The position numbers and the translations under genes were made by a program. Source: an uncultured Clostridia bacterium (GTDB lineage: Bacteria > Bacillota_A > Clostridia > TANB77 > CAG-508). From it: DNA of 7,848 nt. How positions within the stretch are numbered: the first letter of the stretch is position 1; each line of letters begins with the position of its first letter. Shown here piece by piece: positions 1 through 5,941 of this stretch. Location of the stretch: positions 1-7,848 of the forward strand of contig CAQOYX010000027.1 in NCBI GenBank assembly GCA_948852375.1. The letters are read 5' to 3'. Below the pieces are notes generated by a model. It saw only the letters and a list, made by a program, of their open reading frames with translations, searched no databases and had not been told where the DNA came from.

Positions 1-190
1 TTTTCATACCATGATTATATAAATTTAATACCTTATTTGCTTTACTTATTATTTCATTTTCTTTACTTTTAAAACAAAAATAACATGGTCTTTTAATTCC
101 ATTTTCTTTATTTTTCATTAATTCTGGATCATTTATAATATCAAAAAAATTATCTTTTACAAAATAAAAATAACCTACATCGATTTGCAT
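1..190 (-). CDS. Small protein, likely toxin of a type III (ToxN/CptN/TenpN-like) toxin-antitoxin system; 3' end outside window
   Basis: About 63 residues are visible, starting MQIDVGYFYFVKDNFF. The ATG (188-190) follows a strong AAGGAG with an 8-nt spacer, which fixes the start. I assign it mainly from context. Just upstream on the same strand lie a strong promoter, two 50-nt tandem repeats and an intrinsic terminator, the arrangement of type III toxin-antitoxin loci. In those systems the protein is an endoribonuclease that cuts mRNA and its own repeat RNA, and the processed repeats bind and block it. The segment KRPCYFCF near residues 33-40 fits the Arg-Pro-aromatic motif often found near the N-terminus of these toxins. 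The part after residue 45 is helical in character (IISKANKVLNLYNHG) and resembles a segment I would expect near the C-terminus, so the gene may carry an internal deletion. The family call is inference; the gene itself is well supported. Confidence 0.6.
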   Translation of the reverse strand, partial: MQIDVGYFYFVKDNFFDIINDPELMKNKENGIKRPCYFCFKSKENEIISKANKVLNLYNHGMK

Positions 191-213
191 GTTTTTTGCT
201 CCTTATATTAGTT

Positions 214-237
214 AAGGCTTACCTTTTTTGGTAAGCC
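214..237 (-). terminator. Intrinsic terminator between repeat RNA and toxin gene
   Basis: A perfect 8-bp stem, GGCTTACC/GGTAAGCC (216-223 and 230-237), has a loop that reads AAAAAA in the minus-strand RNA. The tail is only moderately U-rich (UUAACUAAU), so some read-through into the toxin gene is likely. A leaky terminator here is the known way type III loci keep RNA antitoxin in excess over toxin. Confidence 0.75.
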
Positions 238-250
238 CCATTAAAATTTA

Positions 251-350
251 TTCACTCTCTCATTTATACCTCGCTAAAGAGGTAGCGACAAACACATTTA
301 TTCACTCTCTCATTTATACCTCGCCAAAGGGGCGGCGACAAACACATTTA
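251..350 (-). repeat. Two 50-nt head-to-tail direct repeats
   Basis: Positions 251-300 and 301-350 are identical at 46 of 50 bases, with no spacer between them. The four differences (275/325, 280/330, 283/333, 284/334) all fall in the hairpin core. A few bases of a further copy (ATTTA, 246-250) lie at the toxin-side end, giving about 2.1 copies. Unit length and copy number are in the range I know for type III antitoxin RNAs (roughly 35-60 nt, two or more copies). Confidence 0.9.
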
Positions 351-383
351 TTAAAAACAATGATGTTCTTAATTATTATATTC

Positions 384-412
384 ATAATACCACAAAATAT
401 GCCACATGTCAA
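384..412 (-). promoter_or_regulatory. Strong sigma-70/SigA-type promoter for the repeat RNA and toxin
   Basis: On the minus strand TTGACA (407-412) is a perfect -35 box, followed by exactly 17 nt and then TATTAT (384-389). Transcription would begin near 377, 27 nt before the first repeat. No other promoter in the window is this close to consensus. A strong promoter suits an antitoxin RNA that must outnumber its toxin. Confidence 0.8.
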
Positions 413-442
413 ACAGTTTAGTCCAAAATTTCAACTTTACAT

Positions 443-476
443 AACAAAAAACCGACTACTAAGTCGGTTTTTTGTT
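443..476. terminator. Bidirectional intrinsic terminator
   Basis: The arms 443-457 (AACAAAAAACCGACT) and 462-476 are perfect 15-bp complements around a 4-nt loop. The GC part of the stem is ACCGACT/AGTCGGT, followed by a T run on either strand. It sits just upstream of the repeat-RNA promoter, so it would shield that promoter from minus-strand read-through out of the restriction operon. Confidence 0.85.
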
Positions 477-550
477 GCTTTGTTTGGTTTTGTTTTGGTT
501 TATAATATTTATTGGTATTGATTAAGTTTTTTATATAATAATTATACCAT

Positions 551-586
551 AAACGCCTTAATTTTCAATAATTATGGCGTTTTTTT
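551..586 (+). terminator. Terminator-like hairpin
   Basis: AAACGCC (551-557) pairs with GGCGTTT (576-582), with an inner TAATT/AATTA pairing and a plus-strand T tract to 586. The best orientation is plus, but no plus-strand gene remains upstream. It may be left from a lost gene or act on minus-strand transcripts. Confidence 0.55.
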
Positions 587-588
587 AT

Positions 589-625
589 ACGAAAAATGAG
601 TGAAAATTTTTCACTCATTTTTCGT
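589..625. repeat. 37-bp palindrome with perfect 18-bp arms
   Basis: ACGAAAAATGAGTGAAAA (589-606) and its exact complement (608-625) flank a single central T. It is followed directly by a GGGAC-T-run-ACAGCCCC block. A palindrome this exact in non-coding DNA suggests recent origin, for example the terminator at the end of a transposase gene. It would form a strong hairpin in either strand. Confidence 0.8.
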
Positions 626-626
626 T

Positions 627-646
627 GGGACTTTTTTTACAGCCCC
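627..646. mobile_element. Possible remnant of an insertion-sequence end
   Basis: Read on the minus strand this block starts GGGGCTGT, continues as an A run and ends AGTCCC, so it is itself a wobble-paired hairpin. It abuts the 589-625 palindrome. GGG-rich ends with CTGT followed by an A tract recall IS1182-like termini, but this is from memory. No transposase, partner end or target duplication is visible in the window. Confidence 0.25.
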
Positions 647-885
647 TTTAAAAATTTATAAAGAGTATACTTTGCTTTTGGAAATTTTTATTAAAATGGG
701 TACAGAAAAAGAAATTTGGGTACAAAAAAAGATGGAGCTTTTATTTATAAAAAACTACACCTTTTTTGTCCCCAATTTTAAGGTATTTTTTGGTGCCCAA
801 AATTCGCTAGCTTGGTGTTTTGACACTGTTTTCGCTGTTTAGGAGAAAATCTCCTAATACCTTTTTATCCCTCTGGGAGACATTT
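647..885. other. Non-coding interval with short motif repeats and alternative hairpins
   Basis: I find no convincing gene here on either strand: the open plus-strand frame (600-842) has no ribosome site and a low-complexity Phe/Lys-rich translation. Four copies of a GGG-N-AC motif followed by an A run are present, two per strand: GGGTACA at 698-704 and 718-724, and, read on the minus strand, GGGGAC within 768-773 and GGGCACC at 792-798. The hairpin TTAGGAGA-AAA-TCTCCTAA lies at 839-857. Confidence 0.5.
839..857. repeat. Inverted repeat downstream of the restriction operon
   Basis: TTAGGAGA (839-846) and TCTCCTAA (850-857) form a perfect 8-bp stem with a 3-nt loop, 29 bases past the last stop codon of the operon. 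No U tract follows on the minus strand, so it is not a canonical terminator. It could be an RNA 3'-end stabiliser or part of a mobile-element end. GGGAGA at 875-880 could pair with TCTCCT instead. Confidence 0.5.
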
Positions 886-1953
886 TTACATTAATTCAAT
901 TTTATAATCGAATCTTTTTATATCTTCATCTATCTGCCTACTTTTAGCATAATATAATTTATTTATATCATTAGTTTCATCAAGTATTTTTTCCAATATT
1001 TTTAATGCTCTTTCAAAAATATTGGTACTTATATTTATATTAATTTCTTTTAAATCTTCCGATTTGTAATTACTATTATTTAAAAGTATAATCACACTAA
1101 TTAACAATAAATGTAGTTTAAAACTTACTATGGAAGTACCATATTTTCTACTTAATGGATCTTCAGATTTTGAAATATTTCTTATAAAATTTGATAAATT
1201 CTCATATATTTTATAGATATTAAAATATATTTCAATATCTACATTTTTATTAAATAAAGACGAATAATTACTCTCATATATAATGGTTTTTGGGCTGTTT
1301 CTTGCTATACTTGGTGCTTTTTCGATAACTGCCATCGTACATTGAAATAATGTTGATTTATTTATAATTTTATTCGGATTAAATTCTCTTTTCCTTTTAT
1401 AAAAATTATTTCTTCTTTCATAAAAATATCCCTTATTTTTAAAATATTCCTCTATATCTTTTTGAATTTGCTCATTAGCTATTAAGTCTGCTGTATTTAT
1501 AGGTGTTTGATTATTAGTAGCAAAAATAATGTTTTCCATAATTTTTTCATCTAAAGTTTTTATTACTTTTATCAATACACTTCTTTTATCTTGAGTTTTA
1601 AAGAGAGGAGGAATATTTCTCTTATTTTCAAAGATACAATAACTTGTTTGTAATCCATTCACAATTCTTGGCATTGTTAATATTAACGATTTTGGCTTGA
1701 TTTCTAATTCTTCAACTAATATGGTTATTCCATTATTTAACCACCAAAAATCTATATTATCTTTTTTATCTAAAGTTTTTAAAATTTCTTCATTTACCTC
1801 ATTATTTTTATTTTGAAAGTCCCTAATATTAGCCTCAAATAGATATTCTTTTAATTCATTGTCCTCAGATACTAAAAATTCATAGTAATCATCAATTGTG
1901 CTTAAAATCATACAAGCTTCATTATTATCATCTATATATGTATCTGAAATCAT
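886..1953 (-). CDS. AIPR-family abortive infection protein, C-terminal part (frameshifted half)
   Basis: 355 residues from the ATG at 1953. The conserved core of AIPR (abortive infection phage resistance) proteins is visible: ANIRDFQ (41-47), VN at 53-54, FWWLNNGIT (69-77), IVNGLQT (97-103), and the later ATNNQTPINTADL and YFYERRNNFYKRKREF stretches. It lacks the N-terminal nuclease-like region, which lies directly upstream in another frame (1965-2636). No Shine-Dalgarno precedes this ATG, and the frame is open back to about 1992, so it is most likely the second half of one gene and not a separate one. AIPR proteins are linked to phage resistance by infected-cell sacrifice; their substrate is not well defined. 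It is the last gene of the restriction operon. As it stands it is probably not made unless a ribosome or polymerase slips. Confidence 0.85.
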   Translation of the reverse strand: MISDTYIDDNNEACMILSTIDDYYEFLVSEDNELKEYLFEANIRDFQNKNNEVNEEILKTLDKKDNIDFWWLNNGITILVEELEIKPKSLILTMPRIVNGLQTSYCIFENKRNIPPLFKTQDKRSVLIKVIKTLDEKIMENIIFATNNQTPINTADLIANEQIQKDIEEYFKNKGYFYERRNNFYKRKREFNPNKIINKSTLFQCTMAVIEKAPSIARNSPKTIIYESNYSSLFNKNVDIEIYFNIYKIYENLSNFIRNISKSEDPLSRKYGTSIVSFKLHLLLISVIILLNNSNYKSEDLKEININISTNIFERALKILEKILDETNDINKLYYAKSRQIDEDIKRFDYKIELM

Positions 1954-1964
1954 ATTTTTAAGTT

Positions 1965-2636
1965 TTAATTGAACAGATGAGGAAAAACCCCACTATCATA
2001 TATCTTTTTTAACTCTTTTATACCATTATACATTATATTAACGTTATCTATACACATATTAGTTTTTATTAGTTCAACTAACAAATCCTGAGAATTCAAA
2101 ACATGTTGTGATAAATCTATCACTTTGGCAGTTGTAGAATATACAAAGTTCATAGTTATTTTTTCTGTAAAGAAATTTGGAATGTCTTCCGTTATTTTTC
2201 TAAAGAGTATGATTTGTTCAATTAAATCTAAATTATAATTTTTTTCTAATTCCTTATCATTAAATGTTTCATCAAAAATATTTTGAAAAGTTACATATAA
2301 TTTGTTTAATGCATCTGGAGTAAAACCATTTGTCTTTTTATTTTGAAAAATATAAATATCTAATGTGTTTTGTGAACTTCTTACTATATTTAATTTTTCA
2401 TAGTCCTCTTTTGTTTTTATTAGCATTTCATTTACAAATATTAGAATATTATCTATTCCTCCATCATTTCCTCCATCTACACAGCTTTCAATTGCATCAT
2501 CTATACTAATCATTTTATTTTTACATAATTGATATGAAACAAATATATTAAAAACATCTATCTTGTTTGGTATGTTATATTCTTTTTTAAAATTTTCTAA
2601 AATTGCTCCAAATATTTTTTCTTCGTTATTTCCCAT
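1965..2636 (-). CDS. AIPR-family abortive infection protein, N-terminal part (frameshifted half)
   Basis: The frame is open from a TTG at 2678. I prefer the ATG at 2636, which has AAGGA 11 nt upstream and gives a start (MGNNEEKIFGAILENF) that suits the family. It carries a restriction-endonuclease-like signature: DGGNDGGID (68-76 counted from the TTG) and later FQNK (111-114), i.e. an Asp followed by Gln-x-Lys, as in nuclease-type N-termini of AIPR proteins. The frame ends at TAA 1965-1967, just before the conserved AIPR core resumes in the -1 frame. Joined, the halves would give about 600 residues, a normal AIPR length. The gene starts 62 nt (or 20 nt with the TTG) after the DpnII-like gene and has no clear promoter, so it is likely co-transcribed. 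A truncated product might still be made; whether it is active is unknown. Confidence 0.85.
   Translation of the reverse strand: MGNNEEKIFGAILENFKKEYNIPNKIDVFNIFVSYQLCKNKMISIDDAIESCVDGGNDGGIDNILIFVNEMLIKTKEDYEKLNIVRSSQNTLDIYIFQNKKTNGFTPDALNKLYVTFQNIFDETFNDKELEKNYNLDLIEQIILFRKITEDIPNFFTEKITMNFVYSTTAKVIDLSQHVLNSQDLLVELIKTNMCIDNVNIMYNGIKELKKIYDSGVFPHLFN
1968..1992 (-). other. Frameshift zone in the AIPR gene
   Basis: Between 1992 and 1968 the upstream frame (ending DSGVFPHLFN-stop) and the downstream frame (FSSSVQLKLKN, leading into MISDTYID) overlap. Moving between them needs one -1 step. The likely place is the run GGGGTTTTT on the minus strand (1983-1991), so loss of one base is the simplest cause. 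GTT-TTT is not a good tandem-slippage heptamer, though TTT alone can slip. Confidence 0.7.
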
Positions 2637-2698
2637 TTTATCTTCAATCCTTATTCTTTTCTTGTATTTTTCAGACAAATTAATATTTATTATTAATA

Positions 2699-3562
2699 CT
2701 AAATTATTATATTTCTTATTACTCCACTTTTCATATCAGCAATATTGTATATATGTGGCATATTATCAAACGTCTCTCTTAAATTATTTCTAGCCGAAAT
2801 CCATCCCATTCCATCTGTAAACCAAACGAATTCAAATCCTACTACTTTATCAGCTTCTTCTGCAATCATCTTGTAACTTCTTGCAGTTTCGTTTAATTTA
2901 GAACCTCCTGAAGCATAAAAATTAGTTTCAATTCCATAAATACATTTATCTGTTTTTATAACAAAATCAAATCTTTTAGTAGCCTGATTTTTATTACTAA
3001 TAAATGACATATCTAATTTCCATTTCTTCTCGATATCTTGTAAGTACATTTCCTTGAAATATGTTTCATTCTTCTTGAATCCTGCTTTTTGTATAAATTT
3101 TTCTACTAAATCCTCCATCAGATGTCCACCACGATTTTTTCTAGCATTCGAATTTAATCCACATTCAACACCTAAAACATAGTCATATAAATTGTTCACT
3201 AAATGTTTTTCTAATAAATTAAATAATCCCGTTTCTCTCATAAATATTTTATATTGTTTTGCATCATAATTCATTTGCTTGAAATTATATTCAAACTTAT
3301 TTCCATTGTCATCTAAAACAATTATTTCTGACTGTCTTACTGCTAATAGAGTTGGAATACATTTTAAAACTTCTGGATATTTTTGTAATAAATCTTCAAA
3401 GTCTTTTTCTATTTTTTCACTTCCTATTAGCGAATTCATCATATTCAATTCTACTTTATATATTTCTGCATTTTTGTATATAGTTTCAAAATCTATATAA
3501 TACTTATAATTAGCTATGCTATCTGTAAAAGTTAATAACCACTCTGCAAAATCTCTTTTCAT
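2699..3562 (-). CDS. dpnII: Type II restriction endonuclease, DpnII family (GATC)
   Basis: 287 residues, almost the same length as pneumococcal DpnII (288). It would cut unmethylated GATC in double-stranded DNA, destroying incoming phage or plasmid DNA while the host is protected by the adjacent methylases. Family landmarks are the Cys/Gly/Arg-rich segment GVECGLNSNARKNRGGHLMED (from 131) and the nuclease core RFDFVI...IETNFYASGGSKLNE, with Asp199, Glu212 and Asn214 as the likely PD-(D/E)XK-type active-site residues. The ATG at 3562 has AAAGGAG with a spacer of about 8 nt that overlaps the stop of the DpnA-like gene; the gap is 5 nt, so translation is probably coupled. It looks intact. Specificity is inferred from the family and the matching methylases. 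Confidence 0.93.
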   Translation of the reverse strand: MKRDFAEWLLTFTDSIANYKYYIDFETIYKNAEIYKVELNMMNSLIGSEKIEKDFEDLLQKYPEVLKCIPTLLAVRQSEIIVLDDNGNKFEYNFKQMNYDAKQYKIFMRETGLFNLLEKHLVNNLYDYVLGVECGLNSNARKNRGGHLMEDLVEKFIQKAGFKKNETYFKEMYLQDIEKKWKLDMSFISNKNQATKRFDFVIKTDKCIYGIETNFYASGGSKLNETARSYKMIAEEADKVVGFEFVWFTDGMGWISARNNLRETFDNMPHIYNIADMKSGVIRNIII

Positions 3563-3567
3563 ATCAT

Positions 3568-4338
3568 CTACTCCTTTATTTCTTCATATCTCCTTATAGA
3601 TAAATCTAAATATTCCTTTGAATTATCAATTCCTATGTATCTTCTATTTAATTTATTTGCTGCAATTCCTGTTGTGCTACTACCACAAAACGGATCTAAA
3701 ATTAAATCATTTTCTTTTGTAGATGCTAAAATTATTCTTTCTAAAATTTCTAATGGCTTTTGTGTTGGATGTTTTCCTTGTTTCTTTTCTGATGGTTTTG
3801 TAAGTGAGATTGTCCAAACATCTTTCATTTGTTTATTATTGTTTAATTCTTTCATTAAATCATAATTAAACTTATATTTTATTTTTGGTAGGTTTTTTCT
3901 AGCCCATAAAATTGTTTCAGTTGAATGCGTGAATGTTTTACAAGCTAAGTTTGGTGGAGGGTTAGTCTTTTGCCAAGTAATATTATTTATTATTTTAAAT
4001 CCTTCCTCTTCTAAAGCCATTCCTATTGAATATATATTATGAAGTGTCCCACTAATCCAAATTGTTCCCTCATCTTTTAAAACTCTATAACTCTCATGAA
4101 TCCACTTTCTATTAAATTCATGTTTATCTTTTATATTTAAATAATTATCCCATTGTCCTTTATTCACGTTTACCATTTTTCCACCACTACAAGTTATTCC
4201 ATTATTAGATAAAAAATAAGGTGGATCAGCAAATATCATATCAAAGCTTTTTTCTCCAAATTCTTTTAATGTATCAAAAGTATCATTATCAATTAGCTTA
4301 AAGCCACTTTCTTCAAAGTAGAATTTTCTATGATACAT
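3568..4338 (-). CDS. dpnA: Adenine-specific DNA methyltransferase, DpnA-like (beta class)
   Basis: 256 residues. Motif order is that of beta-class N6-adenine methylases: catalytic ADPPYFLSN near the N-terminus (Asp38-Tyr41), then KHPTQKP (189-195), then the S-adenosylmethionine-binding DPFCGSSTTG (215-224) near the C-terminus. In pneumococcus DpnA is the second GATC methylase of the DpnII system. It can modify single-stranded DNA, which protects transforming plasmid DNA before it becomes double-stranded. The same role is inferred here. The ATG at 4338 is preceded by GAGGAG with an 8-nt spacer and overlaps the end of the Dam-like gene by 46 nt in another frame. Pneumococcal dpnA likewise begins close to or within the end of dpnM. 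No damage is seen. Confidence 0.93.
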   Translation of the reverse strand: MYHRKFYFEESGFKLIDNDTFDTLKEFGEKSFDMIFADPPYFLSNNGITCSGGKMVNVNKGQWDNYLNIKDKHEFNRKWIHESYRVLKDEGTIWISGTLHNIYSIGMALEEEGFKIINNITWQKTNPPPNLACKTFTHSTETILWARKNLPKIKYKFNYDLMKELNNNKQMKDVWTISLTKPSEKKQGKHPTQKPLEILERIILASTKENDLILDPFCGSSTTGIAANKLNRRYIGIDNSKEYLDLSIRRYEEIKE

Positions 4339-5243
4339 TTATTCATCTCCTCATAATTTGTAATAAGTAATTCTGAAATTTCTCCTCTACCTTTTGCATT
4401 TGCATTTATCATTCTTTTAGCAGAGATTTCATTTATATTAAATCCTTTGTATATATCTTCAAAAAAATTATCATTTTTATTTGTATTTTTAGGATTAGAA
4501 TTAGATAACATTAATTTTGCATTCTTTTCATTTAGTTTTCTAAAATACTTAGCTAATTCTTTTTGATTTTCATCATTAAAATCTTCTTTAGTATAAGATG
4601 TGAAACCTGAAGTAACTGATAATGGTCTATATGGTGGATCAAAATACACAAATGTATTGCTATCTATATATTTTTCACTTCTTGTATAATCTCCATATTG
4701 AAATACTACATTTCTAATCAAAAATGATAAATTTCTTAAATTAGTTGAATCACATATTGTAAGATTTTTATATTTACCACAAGGTACATTAAATTCTCCA
4801 TTTTTATTTACTCTATATAACCCATTAAAGCATGTCCTATTTAAAAATATAAATTCTCCAGCTCTTTTTACATTTAACTCATCTACATTAGTTCTATAAG
4901 AATTGTACTCTTTTCTAATATCATAAAAATATGCTTGTCTATCTTCATCTTCTATTTTCAAGAACTCATTTTCTTTCACTTTTAGTTCAGCTATAAGTTC
5001 TTCAACATTACTTTTTATAACATTATAACAGTTTATTAAATCTTTATTTATATCAAAAGCATAAGCTTCTTTTACATTATACTTTTGCAATATATTTATT
5101 AAAACTGCTCCACCACCAACAAATGGCTCTACATATTTATTTATTGTTTCATTCTCTAATTCAAATGGATAAAAATTCTTTAATTGTGGTATTAAGCTAC
5201 CTTTACCACCAGCCCATTTTACGAAAGGTTTTACAAGTTCCAT
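4293..5243 (-). CDS. dpnM: Dam-family GATC adenine methyltransferase, DpnM-like (alpha class)
   Basis: 316 residues from the ATG at 5243. GGAGG lies five bases before that ATG, and the TTG at 5255 only marks the edge of the ribosome site, so the longer reading is unlikely. Motifs follow the alpha-class order: FVKWAGGK (7-14) and VEPFVGGGAV (38-47) bind S-adenosylmethionine, FLNRTCFNGLYRVN (133-146) is the segment linked to target recognition in Dam, and FDPPYRPL (191-198) is catalytic. It transfers a methyl group to N6 of adenine in GATC and protects host DNA from the DpnII-like enzyme two genes on. The family core ends at ELLITNY; the last 20 residues arise from the overlap with the next gene. 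It is the first gene of the operon. Confidence 0.94.
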   Translation of the reverse strand: MELVKPFVKWAGGKGSLIPQLKNFYPFELENETINKYVEPFVGGGAVLINILQKYNVKEAYAFDINKDLINCYNVIKSNVEELIAELKVKENEFLKIEDEDRQAYFYDIRKEYNSYRTNVDELNVKRAGEFIFLNRTCFNGLYRVNKNGEFNVPCGKYKNLTICDSTNLRNLSFLIRNVVFQYGDYTRSEKYIDSNTFVYFDPPYRPLSVTSGFTSYTKEDFNDENQKELAKYFRKLNEKNAKLMLSNSNPKNTNKNDNFFEDIYKGFNINEISAKRMINANAKGRGEISELLITNYEEMNKCIIENSTLKKVALS

Positions 5244-5267
5244 TTTTTCCTCCAAATTTACTTTTAC

Positions 5268-5299
5268 ACTATATCATACTTCTTTGCTTTTTTCCACAA
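5268..5299 (-). promoter_or_regulatory. Candidate promoter of the restriction-modification/AIPR operon
   Basis: The minus strand carries TGATATAGT, an extended -10 (TG-n-TATAGT, box at 5268-5273), 24 nt upstream of the Dam-like start codon, with TATGAT (5273-5278) as an overlapping alternative. TTGTGG (5294-5299) is a weak -35 at poor spacing. This is the only gap able to hold an operon promoter. Confidence 0.4.
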
Positions 5300-5317
5300 A
5301 TTAACACTTATTTCTTT

Positions 5318-5354
5318 TAAAAAATAAAAGCAAGATGTTTTATCACACCTTGCT
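5318..5354 (-). terminator. Intrinsic terminator upstream of the restriction operon
   Basis: In the minus-strand RNA AGCAAGGUGU (5345-5354) pairs with ACAUCUUGCU (5329-5338) over 10 bp, with one G-U pair and a 6-nt loop, then a UUUAUUUUUU tail. Read on the plus strand the same pair would be an A-C mismatch with a poorer tail, so minus is favoured. It would stop transcripts arriving from the zinc-ribbon gene before they enter the restriction operon. Confidence 0.75.
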
Positions 5355-5389
5355 CTGTAAATATTTTTATATTCAATAATTATAATTTT

Positions 5390-5883
5390 CCTATATGGAA
5401 GTTAATCAGCCTCACAGGTGTGGATCTTAATTTACAATTTCCTGCTCGGTTGGGAGAATGCTCGAAAAATTAAGTTTGAACAAGGTTTTATAAGTCCAGC
5501 TCCTCGTGATTATGTTGGTCATTTTCCTTTGTCTACTCCTGAGGCTAGGTCTGTTTATAATTTTACTTTAGCACATAATTTTAGTTTGATTTTGGCTTAT
5601 CATAGCCAAGGTGAAGTTATTTATTGGAAGTTTCAAGATTTTTTACCTCCTAATTCAGAATATATTGGTAAACAATTTGCTGATGTTAGCGGGTATTTGC
5701 TAGACCTTACACCTCCAGAGTCTTCTTGGGCAGGTTATAAGGATTGGTTTATACAAAATTACAATAAACCTGGGTATACTATCGAAGTTGGTTTGCGGCG
5801 AAAATCCGCTTCCTATTTCACAGTTTGATAAGATTTATAATGATAATTTGGGTATTTTAGTTCTTGGAGCTGTTCTCGCATAA
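5390..5883 (+). pseudogene. Zinc carboxypeptidase (peptidase M14), C-terminal fragment with two frameshifts
   Basis: Translation gives the C-terminal half of an M14 metallopeptidase of the bacterial gamma-D-glutamyl-diamino-acid endopeptidase type, which cuts cell-wall peptides. Visible parts are GVDLNLQFPA (frame 1), then GWENARKIKFEQGF...PAPRDYVG...AYHSQGEVIYW (frame 2, with the zinc-binding His and Gly-Glu), GYTIEVG with the catalytic Glu, then GENPLPISQFDKIYND (frame 3) ending in LGAVLA at TAA 5881-5883. Frames change at an extra base near 5447 (GCT-C-GGT) and near 5796 (TTG-C-GGC). The N-terminal domain with the HxxE zinc ligands is absent; homology fades at about 5390. No product with peptidase activity is possible. 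It is the only plus-strand gene and probably marks the original chromosomal locus cut into by the restriction cassette. Confidence 0.85.
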
Positions 5884-5887
5884 ATAT

Positions 5888-5920
5888 AAGGGAATCTATT
5901 TGATACCCTTTTTTATTTTA
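5888..5920 (+). terminator. Intrinsic terminator of the M14 peptidase pseudogene
   Basis: AAGGGAATC (5888-5896) and GATACCCTT (5902-5910) form a 9-bp stem with one A-A mismatch and a TATTT loop, followed by TTTTATTTTA. It begins five bases after the peptidase stop codon and looks intact although the gene is dead. Confidence 0.8.
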
Positions 5921-5941
5921 TGTTTTTTTATGATGATTTTC

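Larger units (their letters stand above)
214..377 (-). ncRNA. Putative ToxI-like repeat RNA (type III antitoxin)
   Basis: The predicted transcript starts near 377, seven bases after a -10 box, and ends at the hairpin at 216-237. It spans two complete 50-nt direct repeats (301-350, then 251-300). Each carries a short hairpin: TCGCCG/TGGCGA in the first transcribed unit and TCGCTA/TAGCGA in the second. The difference at stem pair 275:284 versus 325:334 is compensatory (T:A to C:G). The neighbouring pair 276:283 versus 326:333 stays paired only in minus-strand RNA, as G-U, and would be an A-C mismatch in plus-strand RNA. That points to a structured RNA made from this strand. In type III systems the toxin cuts such a precursor into single-repeat units that inhibit it. 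I could not test for the pseudoknot typical of ToxI. Confidence 0.65.

Noticed and set aside
251..350. CRISPR array
   Set aside because: The two repeats are contiguous with no spacers, carry compensating stem changes, and no cas gene is near.
228..521. Plus-strand protein of 97 residues
   Set aside because: It lies across the repeats, the minus-strand promoter and a bidirectional terminator, and its translation simply follows the repeat sequence; no ribosome site.
600..842. Plus-strand protein of 80 residues
   Set aside because: No ribosome site; low-complexity Phe/Lys-rich translation; starts inside the palindrome.
1968..1992. Programmed -1 frameshift in the AIPR gene
   Set aside because: The run does not form a good X-XXY-YYZ heptamer in frame and no stimulating Shine-Dalgarno or strong stem is obvious; simple mutation or sequence error is more likely, though not excluded.
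5244..5255. TTG start four codons upstream for the Dam-like protein
   Set aside because: The TTG overlaps the GGAGG ribosome site of the ATG at 5243, which gives the normal family N-terminus.
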